This document shows, one piece after another, positions 11,961-23,462 of a DNA stretch of 64,000 nucleotides; position 1 is the first letter of the stretch; each line of letters begins with the position of its first letter. The notes under the pieces are model-generated. The model worked only from the letters and a program-made list of their open reading frames with translations, ran no database searches and had not been told where the DNA came from. The stretch is taken from assembly GCA_963920665.1 (NCBI GenBank), contig OY987266.1, forward strand, positions 12,901,001 to 12,965,000, written 5' to 3'. The position numbers and the translations under genes were made by a program. Origin of the DNA: Straminergon stramineum. Lineage: Eukaryota; Streptophyta; Bryopsida; Hypnales; Calliergonaceae.

Positions 11961-14900
11961 ATCATCCAAGTAAAAGAGCTAGAACCCCTCTTTATAATTC
12001 TCCTACATCAAGCTCCCATCAATCACCTATAGAAACTCGTGCACCATCACCTCTACCGATTCCACATGAATTTCAATTCAATCATGTTGGCAAATATGCA
12101 TTTGACATCCATCCATTACTCACCTCACCTCTTCCAAGTAAAAACATTGATGTAATAAATTCAAATAATGTGCCTTCAAGTTTTCAAGTTCCAAAGGAAC
12201 TTAATAGTAACCAAGACATTGAGTATATAGACATTTGTGGAGATGATTATGACATTGATGGTCTTCCTAATCAAAACAAAAATATAACAAATTTTCAAAT
12301 TCCAAAGGAATTTAACAGTAACCAAGATATTGAACGTACAAACATTTGCATTGATGATTATGAAATTAATGATGTGCCTAATCAAAACACAATTACAAAA
12401 AATTGTAAACTTTCAAGTTTGGAAATTCCCCCCAAAATTCATAGACTTGATGAAGACATAGGATTTATGAATACACAATCATTTACAATATGTGTAGATG
12501 ATTATGACATTGATACAATTGATATGCCTTCAAGTTGTAAAGTTCCAAACAAATTTCTTCCTAACCAAGGCATTGAGCTAATAGATATATCTGTAGATGA
12601 TTATGAGATTGATACAATTGATATGCCTTCAAGTTCTAAAGTTCCAAACAAATTTCTTCCTAATCAAGACATTGAACTCATAGATCTCTATGTAGATGAT
12701 CGTGACATTGTTAATCCATTAGCTCAAAATGAAAATATTCTAAACCCCAATGAAATGCTTTCAAGCTATGAAATTCCAAAGAATTTCTCTAGACTCAATG
12801 AAGACCTTGAGCTTGAAAATACATTCACACATACAAATAAGGATTCACGTAAAAGTAAAAATCCAAATCCAATAGTATTGAATGATAGTCATACTAACGA
12901 CATTGAGTCTAGAATAATTTCTCAAACACAAAATGAAGCTTCTACTTCCGACAATGTTGATGTTACTAATATCGAAGATATTTATATTTTTAATAAAGAG
13001 AAGTCTTTATTAGAGTGTGTTGACTTAACAAATCAAGAAAAAACAATAGAAAAAAACTTTGTAGAAACTAGTGACAATAATAAAAAATCAAATAATGATC
13101 TTGATTTTGAAGAAAGTATTGAAATTGGAAAAGATCCTAAGAAAATAATGAATGTATCTACAGAAATGATAAATACACATAATAAGAATCCAATAGAAGA
13201 AGTCACTATTAAACGGAAGAAATATTGGACTACAAAAATAGCTAGGCCATTGGATGGTTTAAATGGTGAAAGTATACAAATAGGAATATATACATCTAAG
13301 GAAAAAGCTATTAGGGCGCGAGATTTGGTAGCTTTGAAATTAAATCAACATGAAAATGTTTATTTCCCCATATCTGACTATAAGGATGAATTGATAGAAA
13401 TGAAAAATTGGAGTGAAGAAGATTACATTTGGTCAATGAAGAGACAATCTTTAGTATTTTTGTCAGCTGTCACTGGTTTCAAAACTGTTCGGAAAATAAC
13501 AAATCTTAAAGGTGAAAGTTGGTGTGCAGTGGTTCCTAATACAAAAGGAAGAATTAAAAGATTTAATAATAATAAACTTACTAAAAACATATGTACGAAA
13601 GTTTATGCTACAAAAGAAATTCCTGCAATCATGAGTGATCTCCTATGTTTGTATTTAAAGGAAGGGAATTATGTAACTAATTTTCGTCCTGGACATTATA
13701 ATAAATCAAATATTGAAAAATTTGTTAAGCTTTTTGAAAAAGGTCAAGAAGATGATATATTTAATTGGGATCTTATAAAACAAATACTAAAAGAACCACT
13801 TCCTTCTAATCTTGACACACAAAATTCTAGAAATAAACAAATACTTCAAGATGACAATGTCAATGTTAATGATATGCCAACTCAAGAAGCTAATTTGAAT
13901 CAAAGTTCAAGAAATTTAGCTCAAAATAATCCTACAATGAAATTTGATTTTAACAATATGACTCCACATAACTTACAAAAATATTGTAAAGTACATTCTT
14001 TAGAAGAACTTGAGTCGTTGGACCAAAAATGGAGAGAATTTAAAAGATCGAGTGATGATTATGAGCTAGACTTTGAAAATTCATTAACTAAAGAATTTGG
14101 TGTATCTACTTGGGTACCATCTAAAATGAAATTATATGATGAATATTGTAGATTCCGATTCAGAACTGAATTTCCATTTTATTTTCCTTGTGTCATTGCT
14201 ACAAATCTTGCTGAAATTCACTTTCAAAGACGTATCCTTGGCTTGGATCTTGCTCAATACGATTTTAACCTACCTTGTACTAATCTCAAATCTCTTAAAA
14301 AACAATGGGTAAATGTTCCAAATATTAGATATTTAGATTTAGAATTCAACAATGTAATTGCATGCAATGGTGGACTTGTTGTAGTAGAAGGAGACAAACA
14401 ACTACAACAATCAAGTGATCAAAGTATTATTGTAACAAATCCCCTTACAAACAATTTTAAATTAATGCCACCAATACCATCAAAAGTGTTACATCAAAAA
14501 ATAGCTCGATTAATTTTTTATGATCGAACTAGATTGAGTTATCACTTGATTGTCATAGGATTATGTCATGGTATTGAAAAATTATTTGGTGTTCAAATTC
14601 TAAAAAGGAAAGAACTTGCATTGGTAGTATATTGCTCTAGAAAACATTCTTGGTTACATTCTGAATTAATTTTAAATGCAGCTCCTCCATCAAAAAAACT
14701 AGGATGTCCTAGTATTGTTGTTTATGGATATTCTATTTATTACGGTGGTATGCAACTTCATTCACAAACCGGGGGGAAAAATCTTTCAAAACCAGTTATA
14801 TTCTACTTTAATATAAAAGATTCTCAAAGGCAAAAATTGATCATTGATTTTGTTAAGGCAGGAATTCAACATTGTGTGGAATTTGTTGAGCCCCCAAAAC

Positions 14901-15304
14901 TTGTTCAAATTGGCAATCAAAAAGTCTATGCTGTAACTAGAGAACAACAATTTGAAAAAGAACCAAATATTCTATTCATTACTGAAGTTATTATTGATAA
15001 GAATGGGATTCCTACAGGTTCTTATAAAGTATTGTCACGAGGCATTATGCCTAAAAATATTTATAATTTGTTATTTAGAAAGAATGATACTGAAAATAAT
15101 AATAAAACAATTACTCCATGGGAAGTAACAGGTGCCCATCAATATATAGCCATTAAAGTTGTCGGATGTGATTCAATCATTGCTTTCTATAGTGTTGATG
15201 ATCAAAATTGGAATTTTCATTTATTTCCACAAAGTCGAAAAACAAAAAGACCATGGAGACTAGTCCAAGGAGTTTATGAACCAAATTGGATAGCAAAACC
15301 ATGA
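11961..15304 (+). CDS. Large exon: acidic repeats + double AP2-like region + F-box-associated propeller-like region
   Basis: The frame is open from 11900 to the TGA at 15302-15304. Residues are counted from a TTG at 11945, which is not a plausible start. The first in-frame ATG is at 12467, so an upstream exon probably supplies the start. Residues about 78-300 hold six imperfect acidic repeats of about 33-40 aa (VPNKFLPNQDIELID...VDDYDID). Residues 424-475 resemble AP2 repeat 1 (YWTTKIARP, YTSKEKAIRARDLVALKL, YFP). Residues 476-505 match the AINTEGUMENTA-type linker (DYKDELIEMKN, MKRQS). Residues 506-580 resemble AP2 repeat 2 (WCAV, YATKEIPA, GNYVTNF). Residues about 790-1115 recall F-box-associated propellers (IACNGGLVVV, VTNPLTNNFKLMPP, YSVDDQNWN). 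No F-box was seen. The family would suggest DNA binding, but the usual YRGV and WAAEIR residues are degraded, so function is open. Composition is extremely AT-rich. Confidence 0.7.
12176..12790 (+). repeat. In-frame coding repeats (six degenerate units)
   Basis: Within the large exon, units with the pattern S-S-x-x-V/I-P-x-x-F/L...N-Q-D-I-E-L-I-D-I...D-D-Y-D-I recur about every 100-125 bases. Units four and five (about 12527-12625 and 12626-12724) are almost identical at DNA level over 99 bases. This points to recent in-frame tandem duplication. Length divisible by three keeps the frame. Confidence 0.8.
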
Positions 15305-15536
15305 AAATTTAGAATATTGGATTTGAAAATATAATTTTACAACTATAGAGATGAAAATGTCATATTATAATATTTGTCTTGTGTGAGTTTTGATCATATT
15401 GATGGTTAGTTGCAAATTTTTTGCGAGCCAATAAAAAAGTCTTATGTAGTAATGTTATCTAATCAAAATATTGAAGATAATCTAAAGAAAAATGATGTAG
15501 TTGAAAACATATTTAGAGTTGCAAATAATTATATAG
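15305..15536. other. Downstream flank with short coding-like stretch
   Basis: After the TGA at 15304 the sequence is AT-rich. From about 15410 a Lys/Asn-rich frame (IFCEPIKKSYVVML...) runs into the transposable element at 15537. It has only a TTG at its head. It may be 3' UTR, or a fragment of a further coding region cut by the insertion. Confidence 0.3.
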
Positions 15537-16310
15537 TACTCCCTCCATCCCCAAATGATCTTCTTTTTGAACAAAATGTTCCAGATTACGGCTAAAAATA
15601 ACATTTTAAAAACCTATTTCACATCCTGAATAGAATTTGATGCACTTCTAATGTCCTAAATTTTGAGAGTTTCAAAGCCCTTTTCAAAGTGAAGTTTTGT
15701 AGTACTAAAAAGTGGAATTTAGGGGGAGTTTTCAAAGAGCACTGGTCCCTCCATCCCACAATGATCTTCCTTTTGAACAAAATGTTTTGGATTACAACTA
15801 AAAATAACATTTTAAAACCCTTTTTCACATCCTAAGTAGAATTTGGTGCACTCCTATTGTCCTAAATTTTTTGAGTTTCAGAGCCCTTTTCAAAGTGAAG
15901 TTTTGTAGTACTAAAAAGTGGAATTTTGGGGGTGTTTACTAATAGCAATGGTGGGCACTTAATTGTTGAGTGTGAGGTTATCATTTTGTGGGTAGTTAAT
16001 ATGGGCCAAAGACCATGTGTGGACCTATGTTCGACCTCCTAGAGCTTCATCTCCTTCAATTAGGCAACACTCAAAGAGATGCAAAAAATAAGAACGAAAA
16101 GTTTTGATTGATCCCTTCAATAATTTCATTTGTCTTTAGATTAATGATCCCATGGATGGAGTTAGAACTACTACTCATTTGTTTTATTGGTTTTAGATAG
16201 CAATCAAAAGTCAAATATGATCAATTTGCACTATTATAGTGCAATAGGAAAATCATTTTGGGACAAAAATTAAGGCCAACAAGAAGATCATTTTGCGATA
16301 GAGGAAGTAT
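15537..16310. mobile_element. Stowaway-like (Tc1/mariner-type) nonautonomous element
   Basis: The left end reads TACTCCCTCCATCCCCAAAT. The right end, reverse-complemented, reads TACTTCCTCTATCGCAAAAT and continues to match (GATCTTCTT). The TIR is therefore about 26-30 bp with TA at the edge, as in the CTCCCTCC-type Stowaway family of plants. The element is about 774 bp, long for a Stowaway MITE. Part of the extra length is an internal direct duplication (15540-15745 and 15746-15950). No transposase frame was seen. Confidence 0.8.
15540..15950. repeat. 206-bp tandem duplication carrying the element's 5' terminus
   Basis: Copy 1 starts tccctccatcccc at 15540 and copy 2 starts tccctccatccca at 15746. 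Both run through 'agtgaagttttgtagtact' and 'aaaaagtggaattt' with about ten percent differences. The duplicated unit includes the terminal inverted repeat, so the element has two left ends in tandem. Confidence 0.85.
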
Positions 16311-16384
16311 ATAATACAATATTTACAATTTTCAATTCCTAATAAGGCTAACAAATATATTTTGAATGGAAAATAAAGTTTGAA

Positions 16385-16519
16385 ATGCTTACGAAGGATG
16401 ATTTTATTTATTTTTATCATCCAAAAAGTCTAAGTTCTTTTATTGATTATTTAACATTCTTAGGATATAGATTTGCACTACCCAATAATGCAAACTATAA
16501 AAAAGTTAATATAAAATGA
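16385..16519 (+). CDS. Short coding-like ORF, unidentified
   Basis: An ATG-started frame of 44 codons (MLTKDDFIYFYHPK..., ending NYKKVNIK then TGA) has a more protein-like composition than its surroundings. It sits just 3' of the Stowaway-like element and could be a remnant of coding sequence separated from 15410-15536 by that insertion. No family was recognised, and chance is not excluded. Confidence 0.2.
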   Translation: MLTKDDFIYFYHPKSLSSFIDYLTFLGYRFALPNNANYKKVNIK

Positions 16520-17831
16520 AAATTTTAGTTCAAAATGTACATTTTATAATGCAAAAAACATCTCTTGAAAATGAAATCATTGATGCAAAAGTATCAACTA
16601 TTTTAATATTCTTGAATCAAAATTTTACAATAAAAATCTATACCAAAATAATTTTGCTAGAACTGTATTCATCAATATATAATTTATTATCAATCTATCA
16701 TGTCTTTATAAATTTAATCTATATTCAATTCATATACATATTTAAAAAAATTTAATTCTTTTATTTTTGTACAATTTTCTTAAGTTCATACAAACTCTTC
16801 TTTGTTTTTTACTACACAAAATCTCTTATATTATAGCATTTGGCATATACCTTTTGACTCATGATGCCACATGCTAATATTTCAATTGGTTGATTATACA
16901 AATTTATCATTCTTATAAAGAGAGAGAAGATTCGGTTGTAAAATCTTTAAAGAACTAGAACCCCATGGCTAGGGGAAAAAACTATAAATTTTATAAATAG
17001 AAATTGTTCTTATATTTTTCTTCATTTTTCATTTTGTGAATATTTAAAAAAAAATTTACATTTCAATCTTTTTTTTTTCTTTACCCATCTATTGCCATTT
17101 TAATTGTAGGTCTTTGATGATTGTGTATTTTCTGCTTACCATTTCATATTTTAGTTACTCTAGAGCTTTGCATTGCTTTGCATAACTATCGATGATTGTA
17201 TTGCAAAGAAGAAATATCAATTCTATTGGTGCTTATAAAAATGACACATTGTAAACATACAAATGCACTAAATTTTTAATTCATTTTTTTTAAATTCATT
17301 TTTTTAAATCAATTTTTTTTCCATTGCTTCTAAAACAATGATGACGACAACAACACCTACCAAAGTTTCATATTTCAATCGAAATAAACTCTCTTTGGTA
17401 TAAATATTGTTGATTATGTTGTTCTTCATTTTATTTTATATTAATAATTTTCAAGTCAATTATTTCTTTATTTCTCATTTTTTATAATTCATGAGATATT
17501 TTTATGTTGTCTTCGGCTTAGTTTTGTCTTGATTCGTATTTATATAACGCTAGAAATGATGTTAATAAACTTCATGTGACCTAGTCTAGACTATCTTTCA
17601 AGGTTGTCTAATGTTGTCCAATCTTATCTATTATAGTCCTATATATCCTTGATGTAAAAGACATTATTTTTTATCACATGTGCCTCTATATCATTTGATT
17701 CCCAATCTCATGACATGCCTATTGAGCTAATTAGTAAAAAAACTAGCAAGAATAGGTTGTCTCATCTTCTTGTAAAAGGTAGTTGGAGGTAGTTACAATA
17801 TATGAGACCTTTCTTTGCACTCGCAAAAGTA
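16520..17831. other. AT-rich intergenic DNA
   Basis: No gene was recognised. The 16516-16755 frame is Ile/Phe/Tyr-rich with no motif. T-rich runs occur around 17040-17090 and 17280-17320. Confidence 0.5.
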
Positions 17832-18070
17832 TTAACCCTTAAATGTCGAAGCTGACGTTTTGTGTCCAATGAATGTCGAAGAATCTCTCTATGTAGGACA
17901 AAACTATAACTATTCATCCTTCAAATTTTGTGCATAAAGGGGAGATCTTCTACAATAATTTGACCTCCAATGAGTATTTTTTATTTTTTTAATGTAGATA
18001 ATGTAGATGATGTCACACGGTTCCAAAAGGGTTGATTTCCATGGTCATCAGTGCATCCTTTAAGGGTTAA
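17832..18070. mobile_element. Short element with TTAACCCTTAAA / TTTAAGGGTTAA ends (family A, uninterrupted copy)
   Basis: It begins TTAACCCTTAAATGTCG and ends CCTTTAAGGGTTAA, a terminal inverted repeat of about 12 bp. It is 239 bp and noncoding. A second copy at 48710-49145 matches along both halves but holds an extra element of about 207 bp. The copy here is the paralogous empty site (tttttttaatgtagataatgtagatgatg). Confidence 0.75.
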
Positions 18071-18350
18071 ATAAGGCTTCCATAGTTGGGGTGTAATATG
18101 TGGTATTGATTGTAATTGGATGACGAAATGTGTATATGGTTGTCGTTTACTTCCTCTTGTAAATCTTGTTTGTACAATTTCATGTCTTATGAGGATCTTC
18201 CAGGGTTCTTTGATGGACTTCAATTCTCTAATAATTGTTTTTACCTAGTAATGTCAATGCTTGAATGTCCAGATTGATGCTTTTCATACATCAATGTCAA
18301 TGTGCCATTGGTTGTGTAGCTATATCCAAACCAACTTTGCCCTAAGTCTA

Positions 18351-19304
18351 TTTACCTGTTGCCCCTAAAGGACCATTTGTCCTCTTGAGGGGACATTTTG
18401 GGTTTGGGGAGGTTCTTATGACTTCAATTTTTAGGGAATTTTTTGGAATTTTTGGAGGATGTGCGATTTTGCGAGAGCTTTCAAGGATAGATAATTTTGA
18501 TTTCAATTGGTGCTGAGGAGAAAAAGTTATAGAACAATAAGCCAAAAATGGAGGTCAACGGGCAACACAAAAAAATCACAAAAAGTCAAAATATTTAAAA
18601 AAAAATTATTTTCCTAAAATTTTATTTTTTTCTCTACATTTGAAGCATTTATTCATTCTATATGGGCTAGTGATGAGAATTGAGAAAGTTATGGAAAATC
18701 TTAGTTTTGAGGACAATCTAAACATCTTTTAAAAAAAATAACTTACATAATTCATCTTTTAATGCAATTTTTATAATTTTTACAATTTTTTTGTTAGAGA
18801 GGGTTATATTTGCTTGCTAGAACAATCTCATCATTGGGATTATGGTATTTCAATTTCATCTTAGAGCTATTAACAATTTAGTTTTTCCTTCAATCTTGAA
18901 CCTACTTATACTGAACAATTATTTAGGAGTAAAAATTAAGTGTGTTTTTCTTGAATTTTTTTTCTAGATTCTTAATTCAATTATTCAACATTAAAAGTTA
19001 GAAAATCGAAATCAATAATACAAAAGATTTTAATTAAGAAGATTCAAAGCCAAAAAATCTAGTCAAGCAAGTTGCAAAAAAACTTATTTTTTTCACTTTG
19101 GATGTAAATATTTTGCAATCTATGTGGTCCAAGTTTTTGAAATTTCTTCCATACATTCTTATACTAGTCTAGTATAAGATCCTATGGTTAGATATGCTTA
19201 AAAAAAAGAACAAGTTCTAAATTTTTTTGCTCTTTGTAGTAGAAGTGGCAGTTTTGAGTGTGTTTTCATGGAGAAAAAGCCTCAGTCCTTAATTTAGGGG
19301 TTAA
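18351..19304 (+). mobile_element. Family B dispersed element, near full length
   Basis: It starts near 'gcccctaaaggaccatttgtcc' and ends 'agtccttaatttaggggttaa', so the ends form a weak inverted repeat (CCCCTAAAG / CTTTAGGGG in better copies). It is about 954 bp. Landmarks shared with copies at 43382, 51991 and 53599 are 'caattggtgc...agcaaaagttat', 'ttcattc...tatgggctagtgatg' and 'gcaatctatgtggtcc'. Noncoding, with no transposase. Confidence 0.75.
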
Positions 19305-19740
19305 TGATCCATAAATAATTCCTCACTAATCCTCACACTTGTTTGAAAGTTGGTGTAGATATACTTGCACAATTGTATAGACTACACATAGTGCCTAAGA
19401 CTACATGGTTGATAATTAAATGTCACCTTAGTAATTATAAATGTCAAGGGCCCCATCTCATTAATTGGTCATTTATCATCTTGATAACTTTTTTTATTTC
19501 TATTCTAGGAGTCCATTTCAAGGTTGTCACATTGGGTGGATTGTCTAATCAGTTGTTTGCCTAACGGACATTTCTAATGACCCTAACTTGTCTAGTGTGA
19601 CAATCTTGAGGTTATGACATTGTCCAGACCATTCATCCCCATTGTCTAGTTTGTTTGCATGGAGGACATGTCCAGTGACCCAATGTAACAACTTTGGTCC
19701 ATTTGAAAATTGAGAAGGAATCCAAGATCTATCATATTGA
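19305..19740. other. Intergenic, no gene recognised
   Basis: The open frame 19343-19564 has no motif. The stretch lies between a family B element and the LINE relic and may include the decayed 3' part of the LINE. Confidence 0.4.
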
Positions 19741-20640
19741 TTATCTAAGTGACAACCATCTCAACCCTAAATAAGTTGTTTTGCTATGAGAAAATTGAAT
19801 TTGATGCTTGTATCCCAATTCTTTTTGTTTAGTTTTTCCTAGCTCGTAATGCTTCACAAAAAATATTGAAAACATTTATAGTGCGACCCAAATTGTCTTT
19901 TGTACCTTTTAAGAGGAGATTCATATCATTTGCAAAGATTTGATTCAAAGTAGTGGATTTGTCCGATAGTTCAAAATTAATCTTCATATGTTGTATTTAT
20001 TGTTTGTAGTATATTGCTAAGAACTTTTGCTATAAGAAAATTGAGGTATGGCACCAAAAGACATCCTTGTTGCACAAATCTTTCAAGGTCAAAAGATTCT
20101 CTATTTACTCCATTTATAATTGCTCATGTATTCTTATTGATCCAATCGATTTATAATTAATGGAATTTCATTTGTGCCATAGTGTCCCTAAGAAATGTCC
20201 AACTAATGCAATCATAAGCCTTTTAAAAATCTAGCAAAAGCAATAGGAGATCATGATCACTTTCAACAATCCATTCCATAGCATCAAGTGTTAAGTCAAA
20301 AATATTTCTTCCTTTTTTTCAGCAAAAGAAGGTTTGTGATTTGCCCATTCAATGTAGTAGGCGGTCAAGCTATTAAGCATTCTAGTAGCTAGTATCTTAG
20401 CTAAAATTTGTACACAAATTCTAAGAGGGAAATTGATTGATAAGGAGTCAATAGAGTCGTGTTCCTACCTTTAGGAAAAAGACAATCTTGTTGGTATTGA
20501 GTGGTGGAAGAAGTTGTTTTGATTCTAAAGTTTCCTAAGGAAATTCTATTAGATTCCCTCATATATCTCGTAAGAGTTCATCAAAGTGAATTATGTTGGA
20601 ATTCCATCTTATCTTGGGGCTTTTCCAAGATTTTACTAGC
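19740..20640 (-). pseudogene. Decayed L1-type LINE reverse transcriptase
   Basis: The minus strand, read through stops and frameshifts, shows the order of motifs of plant L1-type reverse transcriptases. From 5' to 3' of the element: 'CLFPKGRNTTL' near 20470; 'QILAKILATRML' near 20390; 'LTLDAMEWIVESDHDLLLLLLDF*KAYDCISWTFL' (split by a stop) near 20180-20310; 'ERFVQQGCLLVPYL' near 20070; and 'IFANDMNLLLKG' near 19920, where the catalytic FADD has become FAND. Stops interrupt every domain, so no product is possible. Borders, poly-A tail and endonuclease were not found. Confidence 0.8.
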
Positions 20641-21194
20641 ATTTATAACTTTGTTAGGATTACTTGGGATGTGAGCTATGTGTTTGGATCTTGTTTGAGA
20701 CATATTGGTACACTAGACAAACTTGTTTATTTTGTTGTTATCTTTACATTTGTCTCTTATTCCATTGTGAATTTATAGTATTAGTCAACATGCGCTTGCA
20801 TGTCTTCTTTCTTGGATAAAATTCATCTCTTCCATCCCTTCCATTATATGTAATTTGAGGCTTTTGGATGGGTGTTTTAGCCTAGATCCCATCCTCACTC
20901 TCCTCACAAATTCAAGAAGTTCCCACATAATGAATTCTACTTGGAAAGTTGGTCAGTGCTTCTCAAGAACATTTTGATTGGTAAGTTAATGGCCTAAGTT
21001 TGCCATGTTGTTCCTAAACCACCAATTGATTAAGCTTCAACACTTTCAAATATAATTTTTTTATGAATTTAGCTTTACACTAAAAAAATCAAACATATTT
21101 GGCAACTATGTCACATAGCTTCAAAAACCACTTATTTGGAGAGAAGACAAGCTCTTTATATAAGTGGGGTTGTAGGGATTAAAACAATCTATGT
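20641..21194. other. Intergenic, possibly further LINE remnant
   Basis: No independent gene was seen. The minus strand just 5' of the reverse transcriptase could be the degraded spacer before it, but no motif survives. Confidence 0.3.
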
Positions 21195-21690
21195 GGGATA
21201 TATTAATTAAGATTAATAGGATCTCAACTGCTCATAGTTAACTCAAAAGCAAAAATTGTGTTTGAAGTAGAATTTCAAACTTCATTTAGGCATAGTAGAA
21301 TATTTTTTAAAATATTTTTTTAAACTTAGTTAGTGTGGGAGATAAAGATAAATTTCATCTTGTAAAAATAAGTTTCAAATTTCATGCCTTCTATCAAAAG
21401 TTATTAGACAAAATTTAGAGAGGGGTTGAAAGGGACATTTTCTTTCACAGCTTGAAACCTCTTCTCTAAATTTTGTCTAAGAAGTTTTTTAGAAGCCCAA
21501 AATCACAAAAAAGTTTTTGGAGATAAAACTTAAATTGAGTACTCAACTTTCATAGTCCAAAGTTAAAAAAAAAAGTTATTCTACTATGCCTAAATGGGGT
21601 CTAGAATTCTATTTTAAACACAATTCCTATATTTTGACAATGAGCAGTCAAACTCTAATCTAAATTTATCCTATATTCTTTAAGAATTCA
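21195..21690. mobile_element. Fold-back (long inverted repeat) element
   Basis: The two halves are reverse complements with moderate divergence. The innermost pairing is 'gacaaaatttagagaggggtt' (about 21409-21429) with 'cctcttctctaaattttgtc', across a short loop near 21430-21450. Further out, 'catttaggcatagtagaat' pairs with 'attctactatgcctaaatg', and 'ctgctcat' with 'atgagcag'. Arms are about 235 bp. Noncoding. If transcribed it would give a long hairpin. Confidence 0.8.
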
Positions 21691-23462
21691 TGATAAAAAA
21701 ATAAATTTTAAAACAACAATATAAAAACAACCTCTCTACCCTTCCCACTCATCAAACAACAATATATTCATTCCTTCATTCAACCATCAATAAACTTCTT
21801 GATGGTATAGTAGATGGTCAAATGATAGATAAGTAATGGACTCAATGGATTATTAATGGATTCTTTGGATTGTCTTGTATTTTTCATTAATTTATGCTAC
21901 TGTTGCTACTTGGATACGACAATTTTCTCATTTGACATGGCAATCTTTTGATCACATCAAATTTGTTCTTGCAACAACCAACAACAAAGGCAGGCCTATG
22001 GGAACATCTTGGGAACTTGCAATCGTCTAATAACCTTAGAGAACATCTAATGCATCCCTTCTATCCCTAAGTTCTTGACTTATCAAAATATTATTCCGTC
22101 CCTCATGAATTCAAAGAATTATTTTGTACACCTATCTCCTATTCTGGACCTTAATTAAGGTAGGAACATCCATAATTGTCAATTTAAGCAATTCAACATA
22201 GTCGGGATCAAATTTTTCTAGAAAAAATATTTTTTCAATATTAGTAATTGAAACTCATGAATTTTTATTTTAAAAAAAGAGAATTTTGGGATAAGGCATC
22301 TAATTTCTATGAATTTTCAAAGTAGAACTCCTGGGGCACCCATAATCACACTACTAAATCTACCTTGATTCTAGCAACAAAATCTGAAAAAATCAAGGTC
22401 CACCAACCACAATTAAGTATGGACATGGTTTTAAGGTACTTTTGTGAACACTTTGAGGGAATTCTATTGTCAAACTATGGGTACACTAATGGTTAGGGGT
22501 GTTCCTACCTTAAAGCATATAATTTATCATATCTCTTGTCATCTTGGATTGTCTAATTCTGCATAGACTAGCTTGTGCATAGTTGTATTAGTTGCCTGGT
22601 GTGCTTGGTGTTTCTGCAGATCTCTATGTTAGGGCTTTGTGTTTAGCTATAGAACTTAATCACTAATGCAAGTAGGAGCCATAATGTGGTCTATTGTTTT
22701 TGTATTCCTTCATTTCAAGCCTAAATACAAGAAAATCTTTCACAATTCTCCTCTTCCTAAAAAGTTATGCAAATTTCATAACATGCTCTTGTATTATTCT
22801 TATAAGTCTAGAACAAAAATTATCCCCATATAACATGTTATGCTACAATAAACGACACTTGTGTTCTTAGGTCCTCTATATATGGTCATTGAAGGCCATA
22901 TTCATTAAATTGAGACTTTTCACAGTCTCATTTTTATCCTCAACTCGAAGATAAACCCATTTATCTCTTAACTAGTATTTTTTTATAAATAGGTAACAAC
23001 ACCAACTTTGAGAATTTCATCATAGGATCACTATTTGAGAATTTTTTTCTTTTTTCTTTCAATTACTATTTTTTAAAATGAATTTTCCAATAACTAACAT
23101 TCTGTCTCAAAATTTGCAAAAAGTCTCAATATAACGAATATGACCTTATTGTATGAAATAAGGGCAACCTCCTAGTTGACCCTTGACCCAATACCACCCA
23201 AATGTAGGCGTCTCTCACTCAACTTCATTGCGTGTAATCTGGTTTATGTCACTTCCATTTGCAGAGAGACAATATTTATAAGATATTTAACATAACCCTT
23301 GCATGCCCAAGGCCTTTTTTGACCTTCTTGAAGTTTCTTCAAAACAAAACAAAAAGCTCTTGTTTTGATTAGTTCTATCAATTTTCTAAAATTTGTAACT
23401 ATATGAATTCAAACATGACGTGCTATGGATCACATAGGAAATACCACTAATTTTGTAGCAAT
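21691..23462. other. Intergenic, no gene recognised
   Basis: No open frame with a recognisable motif and no element ends. The composition is ordinary for the noncoding part of this window. Confidence 0.45.
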
